Source: Tieghemostelium lacteum (taxonomy: Eukaryota > Evosea > Eumycetozoa > Dictyosteliales > Raperosteliaceae). Taken from it: DNA of 64,000 nt. The notes beneath the pieces are model-generated. The model had not been told where the DNA came from, ran no database searches, and worked only from the letters and a program-made list of their open reading frames with translations. How positions within the stretch are numbered: position 1 is the first letter of the stretch; each line of letters opens with the position of its first letter. The stretch is from NCBI GenBank assembly GCA_001606155.1, contig LODT01000013.1, positions 806,001 through 870,000 on the forward strand, written 5' to 3'. Below, one piece after another: positions 21,858-34,277 of this stretch. The position numbers and the translations under genes were made by a program.

Positions 21858-21941
21858 AACTATACCAAATTACTCTATGATATTAGTTAGTAGTAAGAGG
21901 AGAATAATAAAATTAGTGTTTAATGTATATATTTATTTGAA

Positions 21942-24900
21942 TTATCTGATGTGTTGCATAAGGGTATCAATTTTTTTATAAACTTCGTCAGTTGACATAT
22001 TCATACCTTGAATGGCTTTTAACATTTTGTCATGATCTAAATCCAAGTACATTTCAATGAGATCACCATCGATAAAGTTATTGGCAGGCATAATGTGATG
22101 GTCATTGGCAAATGATCTCCAATCACTGTGAGAGAATCCACCAATACCTTTAATGACTTTGTTCAGACCTTCTTGCAATTTGGAAAAGAAGTCAAATTCC
22201 TCTTTGGTGATGGAAGCTATAACACCAATACTACCATTGATTGTAACATAGAGTATTGTTGGAATCTTTCTCTGTTGCTGATCTTGTTCAGGTAAGGTTA
22301 CTAGCGAACCATGTTTTAACCAATTTGTACCTTCACCAACATGGAAATGACCTACACTATCCAATAGCTGTCTTTCCTGTTCATTAGTAGATTCACTATT
22401 CTTTTTAATGACAACAAAGTTATTTGAAGTCTCTGCACCTAGGAAATGGTCATCATCAATAATGGCAATGGATTTCAACCATATTGGTTGAGGATTTCTT
22501 CCAATGACATTGAATTTACCATCAGCAGTCACAGAGAGAAGTGACATGGATTTCATGGCATCACCAACTAAAATAAAGTCACCACGAGCAGCCAACTGAA
22601 CAATCATGGTATGACCTTTATAGACGGATTCAGAGAGTTGTAGTTTACCATTTTCCTCTTGACTATTGAATTTCCAAGAACCAACTTGAATTCTCTTTCC
22701 AACAGCTGCCAATAGTTTACCTTGGTATGGTAATAGATAGTATACCGGTTCGACGGTTGGTTGCTCTTCGCAGAGTACTAAACGTGATTCATGTACTGAG
22801 AATACAATTATTCTACCTTGAGATGATTTCAAAGGACCTGACTCCTTTTCTCTATAAGAAGTTCCAACTACAATATAAGTATTGTGGTCACTGGAAAATT
22901 TACATGTTGTCAATGCCCAAACATATTCATCAGGTTGGAACTGATAAGAAGATGTCTGTTCAAATGTTTGATCATTCAATAGTTTTAATTGAAATTCTGG
23001 AATACCATATCCAGTAGAATTTGTTTTCTTTTGTGTATTATTATTATTGTTGTTGTTATTTGAAGATGTAGTTGTTGTAGTTGTTGTTGAGGAGGATGAT
23101 TGATCATCTAGTGAGTATCTAAGAGTTGCAATAGCATAGACTGATGATTCTTCACTGTAGGTAATTCTTCTTGCCATTTCACCATTGAGGGGTACAGTTT
23201 TGATATGTAATTTTTGAATTTGATCAATTGTACCTATAGTTAAACTACTTTGATTGGCAATTGCCAAACAATTTGGAAATACTTTACTACTGAATGAACA
23301 AACGTGACTAACCTCTTTTAGATTGACAATGGAATAGAATATTCTTTTACTTTTACTGTAGATTACAGTGGGTCTATCTGAAGATGCAAAGATATTCATA
23401 CTTTGATTCTTTTGGAATTTCTGTAGAATAATAGGTTGTGTACCCAATGTGAGTTTCTTTCTGTCGTGTAATGTATGATTATTAATATTCAATGAGAAAT
23501 TAAATAAATGTCCATCACCAAGAGAGCAAAAGAGGTAGTGTTGTTGTTCCATAGTCAATAAAACCACTGAACGTGGTATAATTTCACCACCTAATATCTC
23601 TTTACAAACTTCTTCCAATTGAGGTAACCGTAGTAGTCTAACTGAGATATCAGTCCACAGACCAACTGCACACAATTGTGATTGTTCCTGACCTTCGAAT
23701 GAAGACAAATCCAAACATGAAATCTCAAATGGCATCTCAACAGTTGAGATTTGTTTGATTTTCTTTTGTTGAATTTCAAGGTAAAACAATTGATTTCCAG
23801 ATGCCAACAATATCTGATTAGAATTTCTACTTGTTAGATTAATCTGTCCACTGGCAGTTGAAGGTTTCCATTGGTCTAGTAACTGCTGAGCTTTACCATC
23901 AATGAGATATACACCGTTTCTTGTGATTTGAATAACCACATGATCACCAATATTACCACAATATATAGTTTGATTGGACAAATCAAAACCAATGTACTCT
24001 TTCTCCTCAATCTCCTCTCCATCAAACTGTAAAATCTTTGTAGAGGTCAAAAAGGAAACTACCAAATATCTATCAGCATTCTGATGTGATGATGAACCTA
24101 CTTGATTGAAATCATATAGTGACCAAATACCTTTTATACCCTGTAATTCTATAGATGCCTGCTCAGCAATACCAATACCATTTCTAACAATTCTCAATGT
24201 ACCATCTTTGAAAATACCCGAACATGTAATAATTTGACCCTGACCTTGTTTTTCAAGATCTACCACACAAAAATCCTGAATTGGTCCAATATTTTCAAAA
24301 GTATCAAGAATCTCTAAATAGGAGTCTGTCTGTGTGTCTTTTTCAGTTTTTAGTTTAATGACTTGAGAATCACCTTGAGAGGAGCCAATATAGACAACAC
24401 CATTATCCAAATAGGAGATGGAAGAAGCTGTGGAGGTTTCACCTAATAATTCTATATGCATTTCAATGACATTTCCTTGGTTATCCAATTTAATCAATAA
24501 CAGATACAACTGACCTGATTGGTCGCCTAACAGGTATCTAGAACCGTCTTTATCAACCATTTCATAGCAGCTTATAGTGGTAAAAGGTATCTGTACTGAT
24601 ACTGGGAATTTACCATTGAGATAGGTGATTACCTGTTCACCAACCACCAAAACACCGCCAAATGGTGGTGCTATAAGTAGATTTGATCCAATCTCTACAT
24701 TATTATGAGACCAAGGTCCAGGGGAATGGTCCTTGTCAATCTTAATCTCATAGGTGCTAATGTGTCTTGAGTGTCTAGTGTCCTTGTAGAGTACTGCTAA
24801 TGTTGGTCTATCACATTTATCTAAAAATACTAAATCTATAATCTGTAGTTCTTCAAGACGCAGATTGAAAGCCTCTTGTGTTGTGATATTTCCACTACCA

Positions 24901-25429
24901 CTTACACTACTGCTATTGAATATATTGGTTGACAATGGAATTACCTTAAGTAGTCCTTCATAGATATGCAATGCAATCATCTTACTCTGAGGGTCAATAA
25001 TACAAATTTGACCAGGTTCAGAAGGTCTACCTGTTGATTCCTCTGATATTCCAGATAGTTTAGTAATAATCTCTTTTCTCTGTTGATCATATGCCAATAC
25101 ACAATATCTATATCTTTCTGTAGATAGGAATAGTAAATCCTGATCATATCCATTCACTGAAAATAGTTTTAAACTTGATATCTGTCCATATATATTAACA
25201 TCCAACATTGGTTTCAATCCATCTGTTCCCATTTTATAAATTTCAATCTTTGTACATTTACTATACAATTATCATTTTATATGAGTTTATTGCTTTTTTC
25301 CTCCAACTTTTAATCATTTATAATATCATACCTTATAATTAAATTATTATCATGAGGACCTGTGAATCTACCAGTGACAGAGTGTGATACTGCTGTTGGT
25401 TTCTGAACAGTAGATATGAAATTATACAT
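21942..25429 (-). CDS. repE: DDB1, UV-damaged DNA-binding protein 1 / Cul4 adaptor
   Basis: Two exons, 25429-25332 and 25260-21942, joined by GTATGA...GTATAG in phase 2, give 1138 residues, against 1140 in human DDB1. The N-terminus [20 protein letters not shown] and the closing [13 protein letters not shown] are family signatures. Three seven-bladed propellers fill the length. DDB1 links substrate receptors (DCAFs) to Cullin-4/Rbx1 and recognises UV lesions with DDB2; it acts in the nucleus and cytosol. A low-complexity Ser/Thr/Asn insert near residue 750 is a dictyostelid feature. In D. discoideum the orthologue is repE. Confidence 0.97.
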
Positions 25430-25690
25430 TTTTACCACACACTCACAGAACTGCTTGAACTTAATTTAAAAAAAAATATAAAAAAAATTTATAGGATCAT
25501 CTGAAAAACTCAATTTATTATAATTTGAATTCTACAATTAATATTAATGTATTTATTTCACCAAATTGATGTAGAACCTCTGACCGTGTAGGATTGACTC
25601 TACTAAATTATTACTGTTATTTAATTATTTGATTATTGATATTTAAACTATTATTTCAAAGTTGAAGTTAATTATTAAGATAGCAAATGT

Positions 25691-25953
25691 TCATTTATAG
25701 GTATGGTCCACACCAAAAGCAGTAGATGGATACGTGGTTAAACCAAATGACCAATAAATTTTCAAACTGTTGATATCTTGATTAACTTGAATACCTTTGA
25801 TTAAAATAGATAAATTTGTTCACTTAACTAATCATATAGAAGTTCCATTCTATTAAATGATTGTGAATAATCTAACACTTTTAATTATTGAAGTAAACCT
25901 AATATTAGTATTAATATCTAACTATAATCAGTAAATCAAATAAATTACATACC
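25691..25953 (-). pseudogene. Possible two-exon gene end
   Basis: A short piece ending at 25953 (KVNIN) before a GTATGT donor joins in phase 1 to 25794-25691 (IQVNQDINSLKIYWSFGLTT and onward to a stop). The second part is 34 codons and looks coding. No start or family was found. It lies just past the stop of the Asn-rich gene, so it may be a relic or a 3' alternative exon. The rest of 25430-25990 is spacer holding the repE promoter. Confidence 0.3.
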
Positions 25954-25990
25954 ATTAATATTCACTTTAATCTACCAACCTCAAATATTA

Positions 25991-26479
25991 CTAGGCTTGA
26001 GGCTTCTTGATAGAGATGGTAAATTTTAATGCACCAGTGGATCTAATTTCATACTCAGGTGCCTTTTGTTGTTCTTCCTCATCTTCTTCATCTTCTAACA
26101 TTTCTTCTTGATCTTCTTCCTCTTCTTGATCTTCCTCTTCAACCATTTCGTTAATCTCTTCTTGTTCATCCTCTTCCTCTTCTTCAATTTCATCCATAAC
26201 TTGCTCTTCTTCTTCTTCTTCTTTTTCTACCTCCTCTTTAATGGTTTCTGAGGTATTTGTTGTTGTAGTTGTAGTAGTTGAAGTTGTTGTAGTTGAAGTT
26301 GTAGTTGTAGTTTGATTGTTATTATTATTGATATTATTATTTAATTCAATTTGACTATTATAATTTAAATTAATTTGATCAAGTTGAGATACAATATTAT
26401 TAATATCATTATTGATATTAGTGGTGTTGTTGTTTGATACAGTAGAATTACAATTAAAATTGTTATTAATATTACAATT

Positions 26480-26512
<33 letters not shown>

Positions 26513-29040
26513 ATTGTTGCTGTTGTTATTGGTATTAGCTAATAATGTGAGAGTACCAGGTGATAATCTTATTCTGGTACCAGTTCTTACTACCCTGTGG
26601 CCTTCAAATCTATTTGAACCAGCAATAGCTATAACAGGGTTCTTTCTTGATTTGAAGATACCAGGACAGTAACTCTTTTTTATCTGGATCTTTTCAATGG
26701 GAGATCTTGGGACGATCGCAGAGAAGTCCTGAACAACAATATTTCTTCTAGATTTCTCATCCTTCTTGTTGTTTCTGGATGATTCTCTTTTTATAACAGC
26801 CATTGATTTTTTAATTTGATTTGGCTGTGTATTGATATTATCATTATTAATAAAGATATTATTATTGATATTGTTATTGTTGTTGTTGCTGTTGTTTACA
26901 GGTTGAGATGGTGCTGAATTGTTATTTATATTAATATTAATTTGGATACCAGCAGAACCAAAAGACAGAGCAGCGAGATCACCGACTACACTTTCTACAG
27001 AGACGCTATTAGTTGATCTGTTGTTGTTATTGTTGATGTTGTTGGAATTAATGTTTGTATTATCCAGCAGTGAAGATAAGATATTGATTTGGTTGTCAGC
27101 TGTAGTTGTTTGTGGTGGTGTATTGGTGTTGGTGGTGGTGTTGTTGTTATTACAAATATTATTAGTATTACTATTATTACTGTTGGTGGTGGTGGTGTTG
27201 TTATTGTTGTTGGTATTATTTAAGAGTGTGAGTGTACGTGGTGATAATCTGATTGTGGTACCAGTACGAACAACTCTATGGCCTTCAAATATAGTAGCAT
27301 TACCAGAACCATTTGAACCACTCTTTCTAGTCTTGAAAATTCCAGGGCTATAGTTCTTTTTTCTCTCAATTCTTTCAATTGGAGTTCTTTGTACATTGGA
27401 ACGAATACCATTTCCAACAGTCTTGGAATTCTTTTCATCTTTCTTATTCTTTCCCGATGAGTTTCTTTTCATTACAGCCATTGAAATTCTTTTTGGTGGC
27501 TGAATATTGTTATTGTTGTTGAGGTTGTTGTTGGTATTTTGAATTTGGTTATTAAAAACAATTCTATTATTATTAATTGTTGGTATATCTGAGCTATTAT
27601 TTGTTGTTGAATTACTTTCATTATTAACCTGTTCAACATTATCAGATTGTACGATATTTTCGTGGATATCAGAACCAGATTCTATAACCAAAGCAGATAA
27701 ATCACCAACTACATTTTCAACAGTTGAGACAAGGTTATTGTTTGTTTCAACTGTAGAAATTATATTATTGTTGACTTGATCAACAGTAGTTGTGTTATTA
27801 TTATTGTTGTTGTTACAATTATTATTACTATTATGTAATCTATTAATTTCACGAGATCTGATGGTTGATCTGTATCCTCTTGAGAGGATACTATTATCTT
27901 GACCATTCTCAGCAGTAGGGACTACATGAATACCATCAATTCTATTTTGATTACTTTTTTTTGGAATTGGTCTACAAGAACGATATGATAAATTGTCTTG
28001 AGAAGTTGGTACCAGAGAAGTGCCTAATAACATGCCAATTCTTCTATTTGGATTCTCTCTTGAATCTCTCTTTTTGGCAGCACATGACTTATTGGCTTTT
28101 ATGAGTGCCTTTGAATCTGTTTGTTGATCCAAATTACTATTATTATAGTCATTGTTGTTAAGAATTGGAACAACAGTAGTCATTGTTGGAGTTGGTTGTG
28201 AGTTATTACCAACAATTATGTTATTATCATTATTACTATTATTTAAATTTAAATTTTGTATTTGGTTTGTTACATATTCTAATTCATTGTTTACTGAATC
28301 CAAACCTAATGATACGAAAATATTAGTATTATGAATAGATATGAATTAATAGAACCTAAATCTAAACTAACATACCAGTATTTAATTGAATATCACCAAT
28401 GGAAATATTTAAAAAATCCAAAGAGATTTGTTGTAGAGTTGGTGATGGCTCTAGTTGATTATTAACATTAATATTATTATTATTAATAATATTATTATTG
28501 TTGTTATTGTTATTGTTGTTATTGTAAATATTATCATTATTATTATTATTTAAATTTAAATTTTGAAATTGGTTTGAAATATCAAACTCATTGTTTAAAC
28601 CTATTAGAAATATAAAATAGTATTAATATTATCCTATTTAATTTAAAGCTAAATCTATAAATTTAAATGTAAATGCATACCAATTTCACCAGAACCTGCA
28701 CCTACACCAATGATAATATTATCTACAACATTATTACTATTGTTACAGTTGTTGATGATATTGTTTTCGTTATTGTTGTTGTTTATGTTGTTGTTGTTAT
28801 TTATGTTGTTGTTTACAACTATTAAATCAATATTAATTAAATTATTATTATTATTTTGAAATTGGTTTGAAGTAGCCAATTCATTGTCTACTAAATTATT
28901 TTGTTGGATTAAACCTGAATATTAATAGTGCGTATTAGTATTATTAATTACAATGATAAATAAATTAATATAAAAACATACCAATTTCAATATTATTATT
29001 TAAATTATCAACAACTTTAGTATTATTATTGCTGTTTTCG

Positions 29041-29090
<50 letters not shown>

Positions 29091-29756
29091 ATTATTATTA
29101 CTATCAACTCTAGTTCTATTTAAAATTGATCTATTTCTTTTTTCTCTAATAATAACAATCTTTTTTTGTTTGGATTCTGATTGTTTAGTTACTACTAGAG
29201 ATTCAGTAACTGGAGTTGATTGTTGTGTCTGTGTTGGTGGTTGTGTGGTTGTTTGCTGTAGTTGTTGAAGCTCTAACAATTTTTGTATTTGTTGTTGTGT
29301 CTCTGCTAGTTGTTGTTGTTGTAATTGAATTTGTTGTTGTTGTGATTGTAGTTTTAGTTGTTGTTCATTTAAAAGCAAATGTGATTCTTTTAGTTGTTGT
29401 TGTAAATTTTGTTGTTGTTGAAATTGTTGTTTTTGTTGACTTATTTGAAACTTTAAAAGATCACTACTAACAGTTTCACAAACAACGGAACTAGATGCAG
29501 GAACTTCTTTAGCACTATTAACCATCACCAGACCAGTACCTTGACATTTAGTGTTTTCCAATGAACTTGATAGCGGTGGCTCCTGAGTTTTTTTAAGACT
29601 TTGTAGGAAAAGTCCTACCAACTGTTCTTGGTCACTAATAGTTTGGTGAAAGCAATTTAATTGAAATCTACTAATGACTGTATAGTCAAATTTTACAAGA
29701 ATAAATTGATATACATAAATTATTGTAGATTTAATATAAGAAATTAATTTGTTCAT
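25991..29756 (-). CDS. Large Asn/Gln-rich low-complexity protein built from duplicated exons
   Basis: Four exons, 29756-28982, 28914-28681, 28600-28376 and 28305-25991, all joined at G|GT in phase 1, give about 1182 residues. Exon 1 has a Gln-rich coiled-coil-like stretch and an Asn tract. Exons 2, 3 and the start of 4 share a unit (NNELEYVTNQIQNLNLNN, NNEFDISNQFQNLNLNN, DNELATSNQFQNN). Exon 4 also holds a duplicated basic module: MAVMKRNSSGKNKKDEK then YSPGIFKTRKS then GHRVVRTGTTIRLSPRTLTL, repeated about 220 residues later with changes. A long acidic run and the ending FTISIKKPQA close it. The basic modules suggest nucleic-acid or membrane binding, but no family or function is known. Confidence 0.8.
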
Positions 29757-29995
29757 TTTCTGTTAACTATTATCTATCTATTACTATGTACTATAATTAT
29801 AATATATAAATTTAATAAATTTATTAAATTCATTTTATAATTTTTATTTATATTAAATTCATGAGAGTTCATATTCATATGCAAATGGTTTCTGAAATAA
29901 AAAAAAATAAAATTAATTGCAAACAAACCACAACAAATACAATTCAATTCTTTCAAAACAATATCAATTAAATTAAATAACTATAATTATTATAT

Positions 29996-30115
29996 TTAAA
30001 AGTTATTCTTAATCTTTCCAATAAAATCTATATCATGTAATTTCCAAATTAAATCTTGAAAAGTACGAGTGTATTGATACAATTCTAATGAATGGTTTAG
30101 AATTATACTTTATTA
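29996..30115 (-). other. Coding-like fragment ending in a stop
   Basis: A minus-strand frame reads LELYQYTRTFQDLIWKLHDI and on to a stop at 29996, with no start codon. It could be a terminal exon whose partners are lost. A possible acceptor and short frame (KPFAYEYEL) follow near 29890. The rest of 29757-30146 is AT-rich. Confidence 0.25.
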
Positions 30116-30146
30116 ATAGTTATTAAATGGATCAAATAATATAAAT

Positions 30147-31322
30147 TTATATATCATTTGAATATGTGGGGAATATAAATGGTTTCATAGAACATTGGGT
30201 GAATGGCCAATCAATAGGTTGAAGTATTTCAGGTTCCTTTTGATGATTTAGTAATTTCTTACAGATACTACAAAACATGTCAGAATGATCTAAAGAGTCA
30301 TTATAGAGTTGTTGATATGATTCTGACCAAGGTTCTTCAATCCATTTTAGATGTTTACGTCTAAGTGTTTCATTGGTATCCACCAAACGAACATAATCAG
30401 CAAGACTCTGTGCCGAATCAAAATCTCTGACATTGATAATGGCATCAGGAGACGGAAGAAATCTATCGATATTAGGTGCACCTAGGTATATTGGAATAGT
30501 ACCCACTGATAGCGGTTCCCAGAGTTTCTCGGTAACGTAATCTTCGCATTCAGAGTTCTCAATCGCCAAAGAGAACTTGTATTTCTTTAAAAGCTCCATT
30601 TTAATCTCACCTTTACCTTGAGCACCAATTTTTTGGTCACCTCTACCAACTTTCTGATTATTCAAACATTTTCCTATAGAATCAATTTCCATAACACCCA
30701 TTAACTCTGTAACCAATCTATTTCTACCAATTGGTGTATTACAATTACTAGCTGCAAAAAGTATCTTTTTCTCCCTATCGTCTTTAGGAATCTCTTTTAT
30801 AGGTTCTTCATATTTAAAAACATAGCCTGGTGAATTTTGAAATGATATCGGTCCATAAGGCACATAAACATGTGAGGGTTCAGATACAACATACTTGAAA
30901 CCAGCAGTCATATTAAAGTTTTCTTTAATAAATGTTTGATTTCTAGAATACTTGTAATAAGTTGTAGCTTCAAATGAGAAACCAATATAAATCTGATCTG
31001 AAAATCTTCTAGGAGGTATACTATTTATTCTATTATTTGAAACTGAAAACAATACTGCATCAGCTTTTGGAAATATTTTACGATTATTAGTTATTCTACA
31101 ACCTAGTTCTCTACAATTCTGAAATGCATTTATAAACTTATAACCTTTATTCCAAGATAGAATAATTGCATTTACAACCTGAGATTCATTTTTCTGTTTT
31201 GAATAGTTTTCCTCTATTTCTAATATATTGATTTCATTTTCGTTTAAAAGATAATAAAAGGTATGTATACAATATAAAGCTAATGAAATATATACAAAAA
31301 CTAAAATATATTGCTTTTTCAT
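30147..31322 (-). CDS. GT10 fucosyltransferase, subgroup 1
   Basis: A single exon encodes 391 residues. It is a type II Golgi protein, with a short cytosolic head, a transmembrane helix at about 5-27 and then the luminal catalytic part. The GT10 signature is YKFSLAIENSECEDYVTEKL followed by PLSVGTIPIYLGAPN, where the conserved EN...TEK region binds GDP-fucose. It transfers fucose from GDP-fucose to a glycan, usually in alpha-1,3 linkage. It is closest to the gene at 53.9-55.05 kb, 23 kb away: both share the NAI/NKLILSW opening, RRKHLKWIEEP against RRKHLQWIEEP, and a cysteine-rich end. The acceptor is unknown. Confidence 0.93.
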   Translation of the reverse strand: MKKQYILVFVYISLALYCIHTFYYLLNENEINILEIEENYSKQKNESQVVNAIILSWNKGYKFINAFQNCRELGCRITNNRKIFPKADAVLFSVSNNRINSIPPRRFSDQIYIGFSFEATTYYKYSRNQTFIKENFNMTAGFKYVVSEPSHVYVPYGPISFQNSPGYVFKYEEPIKEIPKDDREKKILFAASNCNTPIGRNRLVTELMGVMEIDSIGKCLNNQKVGRGDQKIGAQGKGEIKMELLKKYKFSLAIENSECEDYVTEKLWEPLSVGTIPIYLGAPNIDRFLPSPDAIINVRDFDSAQSLADYVRLVDTNETLRRKHLKWIEEPWSESYQQLYNDSLDHSDMFCSICKKLLNHQKEPEILQPIDWPFTQCSMKPFIFPTYSNDI

Positions 31323-31571
31323 TCAATACATCATACCATGTAGTAAAACAATCTTAAATTAAAAAAAAAATCTCAAGACAAAAAAAAAATTTTCGGACAA
31401 CATATTGGATTCCATCCAACTTGGCTCGGAATACTTTTTGATCTGAAATTTCAAGAGAAGAATAAGGTTTTATTTAATTTAATGAAGGGTAGTATTATTT
31501 TTCAATGAATTATTCTTTTCCTGTAGATTTAGTCTAGGTTTCTTAATATCATTTGTTGAATAGTCACAAGG

Positions 31572-31613
31572 ATAAATGAACACGTTTCATTTATGATAAA
31601 TTTGAAACGTGTT
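31572..31613. promoter_or_regulatory. Two overlapping, mutually exclusive hairpins
   Basis: AACACGTTTCA (31579-31589) pairs perfectly with TGAAACGTGTT (31603-31613). An overlapping pair, ATAAATGA (31572-31579) with TCATTTAT (31587-31594), competes for the same bases. The site lies in the 447-base gap between ARMC8 and the upstream side of the GT10 gene. It could be a protein-binding palindrome, a 3'-end signal or chance; the rest of the gap holds no supported gene. Confidence 0.6.
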
Positions 31614-31769
31614 AATTTTGATAATATGATGCCATATCAGAACTATACGTAGTTTGTGAACCACTATAGGTCATAAGATCAAATAATAGATCCAAAAAGA
31701 TATTAGGTGGTTATATAAATATCATAATGTTTATTGATACTGTTGGGTTGTTAGAGGTAGTGGAGGATT

Positions 31770-33992
31770 TTACATTTGATGATGATGAGTTGAAGATTGT
31801 TTTTCAAAGATATTTAAGGCTGTTTTTACACGATCTTTAACTTCCATATGCTGATCATCAATTAGAGATTCCAATTTCTTTTGGTAACCCAACTCTTTAA
31901 GTCTAGATATTCTAGAAGATAATCCAATTGGATCTTCTGGTGAGAGTAAATTTGAAATACACCAAACAACAGCTACACGAATTTCCGAACTCTTGTGATC
32001 CATAAAGTTGATAAGTTTCAGTACAATTGGTGATTTCATTACTGCACTACGTTGTTTTTCATTACCAACTATATTACATATGACAAATAGTGCCTGTTGA
32101 ATAATCTCTGGTATCTCAGATTGCAATTTACTCTCTAAAATTGGAATGAGTTGACAATCAAAGTTCTCATCGGAGACGATTTGATCTTGATCCTTGTATG
32201 CCAGGTTTCTGAGTACTGATAATGCCTGTTCGACAATTGGTGGTTCATAGTCTTTCAATAATGATATAAGTTTCTGGTAGGTAAATTGTTTCATTACCGA
32301 CTCCTTCAGACTAGGTTCAGCCATAAACAACAGATTCTTTATTGCCCAGACACAATTGAGACGCAACTGAAAATCCCATGTACTCTGTGTGAGATCTACC
32401 AATTTTTTTACACCTCCATTATCGAGTATAGTCTGCTTCATTGGACTAAAATCTAAAATTAAATTGCAAAGTGTTGCAGATGCCGATACTTGGACCTCTA
32501 ATGACTTGTCATCTAAAAGTTTCAGTAAAGGTACTGCAATAGTACAATCAAATAAACTGGTTCTCAAATGTTTAATAGATCTAGACAGTGATTTGGTGAG
32601 TCTACATGAAGCAGCTCTAATTGCATAGTTGTCAGATTGCAGAAAAGAGGTAATTTGTGGTATAATCTTTGCATCTGATACCTGTTTTCTAGATTCCTCT
32701 CTCATTGAGCACAATACAGCAATAGCTGATAAACTATTGATTTTTAATCGATCTGATGAATTTACATCCTTTAAAAACTGACCTAATCTTGAAATTGCCT
32801 CTGCTTCTGATGCCACTCTTTGTAGGTCTTCATTATCACTTATTAATCTTGCCAATATTATTGGCGCATCTTCTTGAATGCTATCTTCCTCACCCATTAA
32901 TCTAATTATAGTAGGTAATATATTTCTAATTAGATAACTATAGGATTCTGGTATAACTTTTGATTGATTTAAATTACATATACTAATTATAAAGATTCAT
33001 TAATTAATAATTTTGTTATAGTATAACTAAACACAATAACTTTCTTGTATACATACCAATTTACAGCCAATAATTTAATTTTTGGACCTTTGGTTTTAAA
33101 GAGTGTTACTAATAGATCAAATGAACCCAATTCAGAATTCATTACTATGGATGAAAGTAAGACATTATCTTTTGTCAACCATCCAATAGCTAATAAAATA
33201 GATTCATATAGTTTTGATTTTGGTTGTGAGAATAGGTAAAGTAATGCTTTTAATCCACCTTTAGAATGAATTATATTTTGGTATTGTAAAAGTGAATAAT
33301 TAATATTCACACTTCCACTAGTAATAATAGTAGTTGTACCAGTACTCGTATCCATTTCATTACTATCTCTATTGTTATATCCCTGTTGCTGTTGTTGTTG
33401 TAGTTGTTGTGGGTGTATTTCATTTAGGTATTCACAAATCTTTGCAATGATTATTGCTGCAAAATCATTTACACTCTCAAGTGGATACTTTAACAGTGAA
33501 ATTAAAAGGTTTATGCCGGTACTATCATGTATAAAGTACATTGGTGGATTACTGTTCATTGAAAGTATTTTAATAGCTCTCAATGACGATTCTACAATCT
33601 TTTGATTACTATTGGATAATAAAGTAACTAGAGGTTTTATATATATTCCATTATTACTATTAATCTTCTTTGAACCTTCAACTGTATTGGCTACACTTCC
33701 AATTATCGATGTACACTGTATAATTAAATTATCATTATTGGTTTTTGATATTATATTTACTAATCTAAATTATTAAAATGTGTTAATACTTATAATTATT
33801 TGAAAGTGAATTATTGTAAAATATTTACAATTCAATTAATTCATTGGAGAGAAAGTGTAATTTCTTTTTTTTATTACCAATGATGGAATTTTTTATGTGT
33901 TTAATGGTTGATAATTGTATTTCTTCATTAAAATTTTCAAAACTTTTTAATATCAATAAAGATTCTTTACTTTTTTCATCTAAATTTGACAT
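31770..33992 (-). CDS. armc8: ARMC8, armadillo subunit of the CTLH/GID ubiquitin ligase
   Basis: Three exons, 33992-33829, 33764-33057 and 32982-31770, joined in phase 2 and phase 2, give 694 residues (human ARMC8 673). Exon 1 matches the family start (IKHIKNSIIGNKKKKLHFL against the human IGNNKQKANLI). Armadillo repeats fill the rest, including the diagnostic SLSRSIKHLRTSLFD against human SLSRSVQQLRTSFQD. ARMC8 (yeast Gid5/Vid28) is the scaffold arm that recruits substrate receptors to the RING-type CTLH complex. A Gln tract near residue 155 is a local insertion. Exon joins are supported by phase and homology. Confidence 0.93.
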
Positions 33993-34277
33993 TATTATTG
34001 TTATGAAAACTTTAGTTTGAGAATGAATTATTAAAAAAAAAAAAAACAAAAAATAACACATTATTAGTGATAAATATCTATTAAATTCTTTACTATTAGT
34101 TTATAGACTTGAATCTTATTAGTGTTTAGATAGTTATTCAATCCTTTGATAAAAAGGTAAATGAAATTGTCTAAAGAAGAAAAGAGAAACAACAAATGTT
34201 TTATATGTATACTGTAATAAAAAATGTGTTTTATATTATATAAAATGTAACTCTTTGTTTCATTAGAATTGAATATT

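Noticed and set aside
26412-27353. Leucine/valine-rich plus-strand frames
   Set aside because: They are antisense to the Asn/Thr homopolymer tracts of the minus-strand gene; repeats keep both strands open.
31400-31510. 34-codon plus-strand frame (IGFHPTWLGILFDLKFQEKN)
   Set aside because: No start, splice site or homologue, and the length is within chance.
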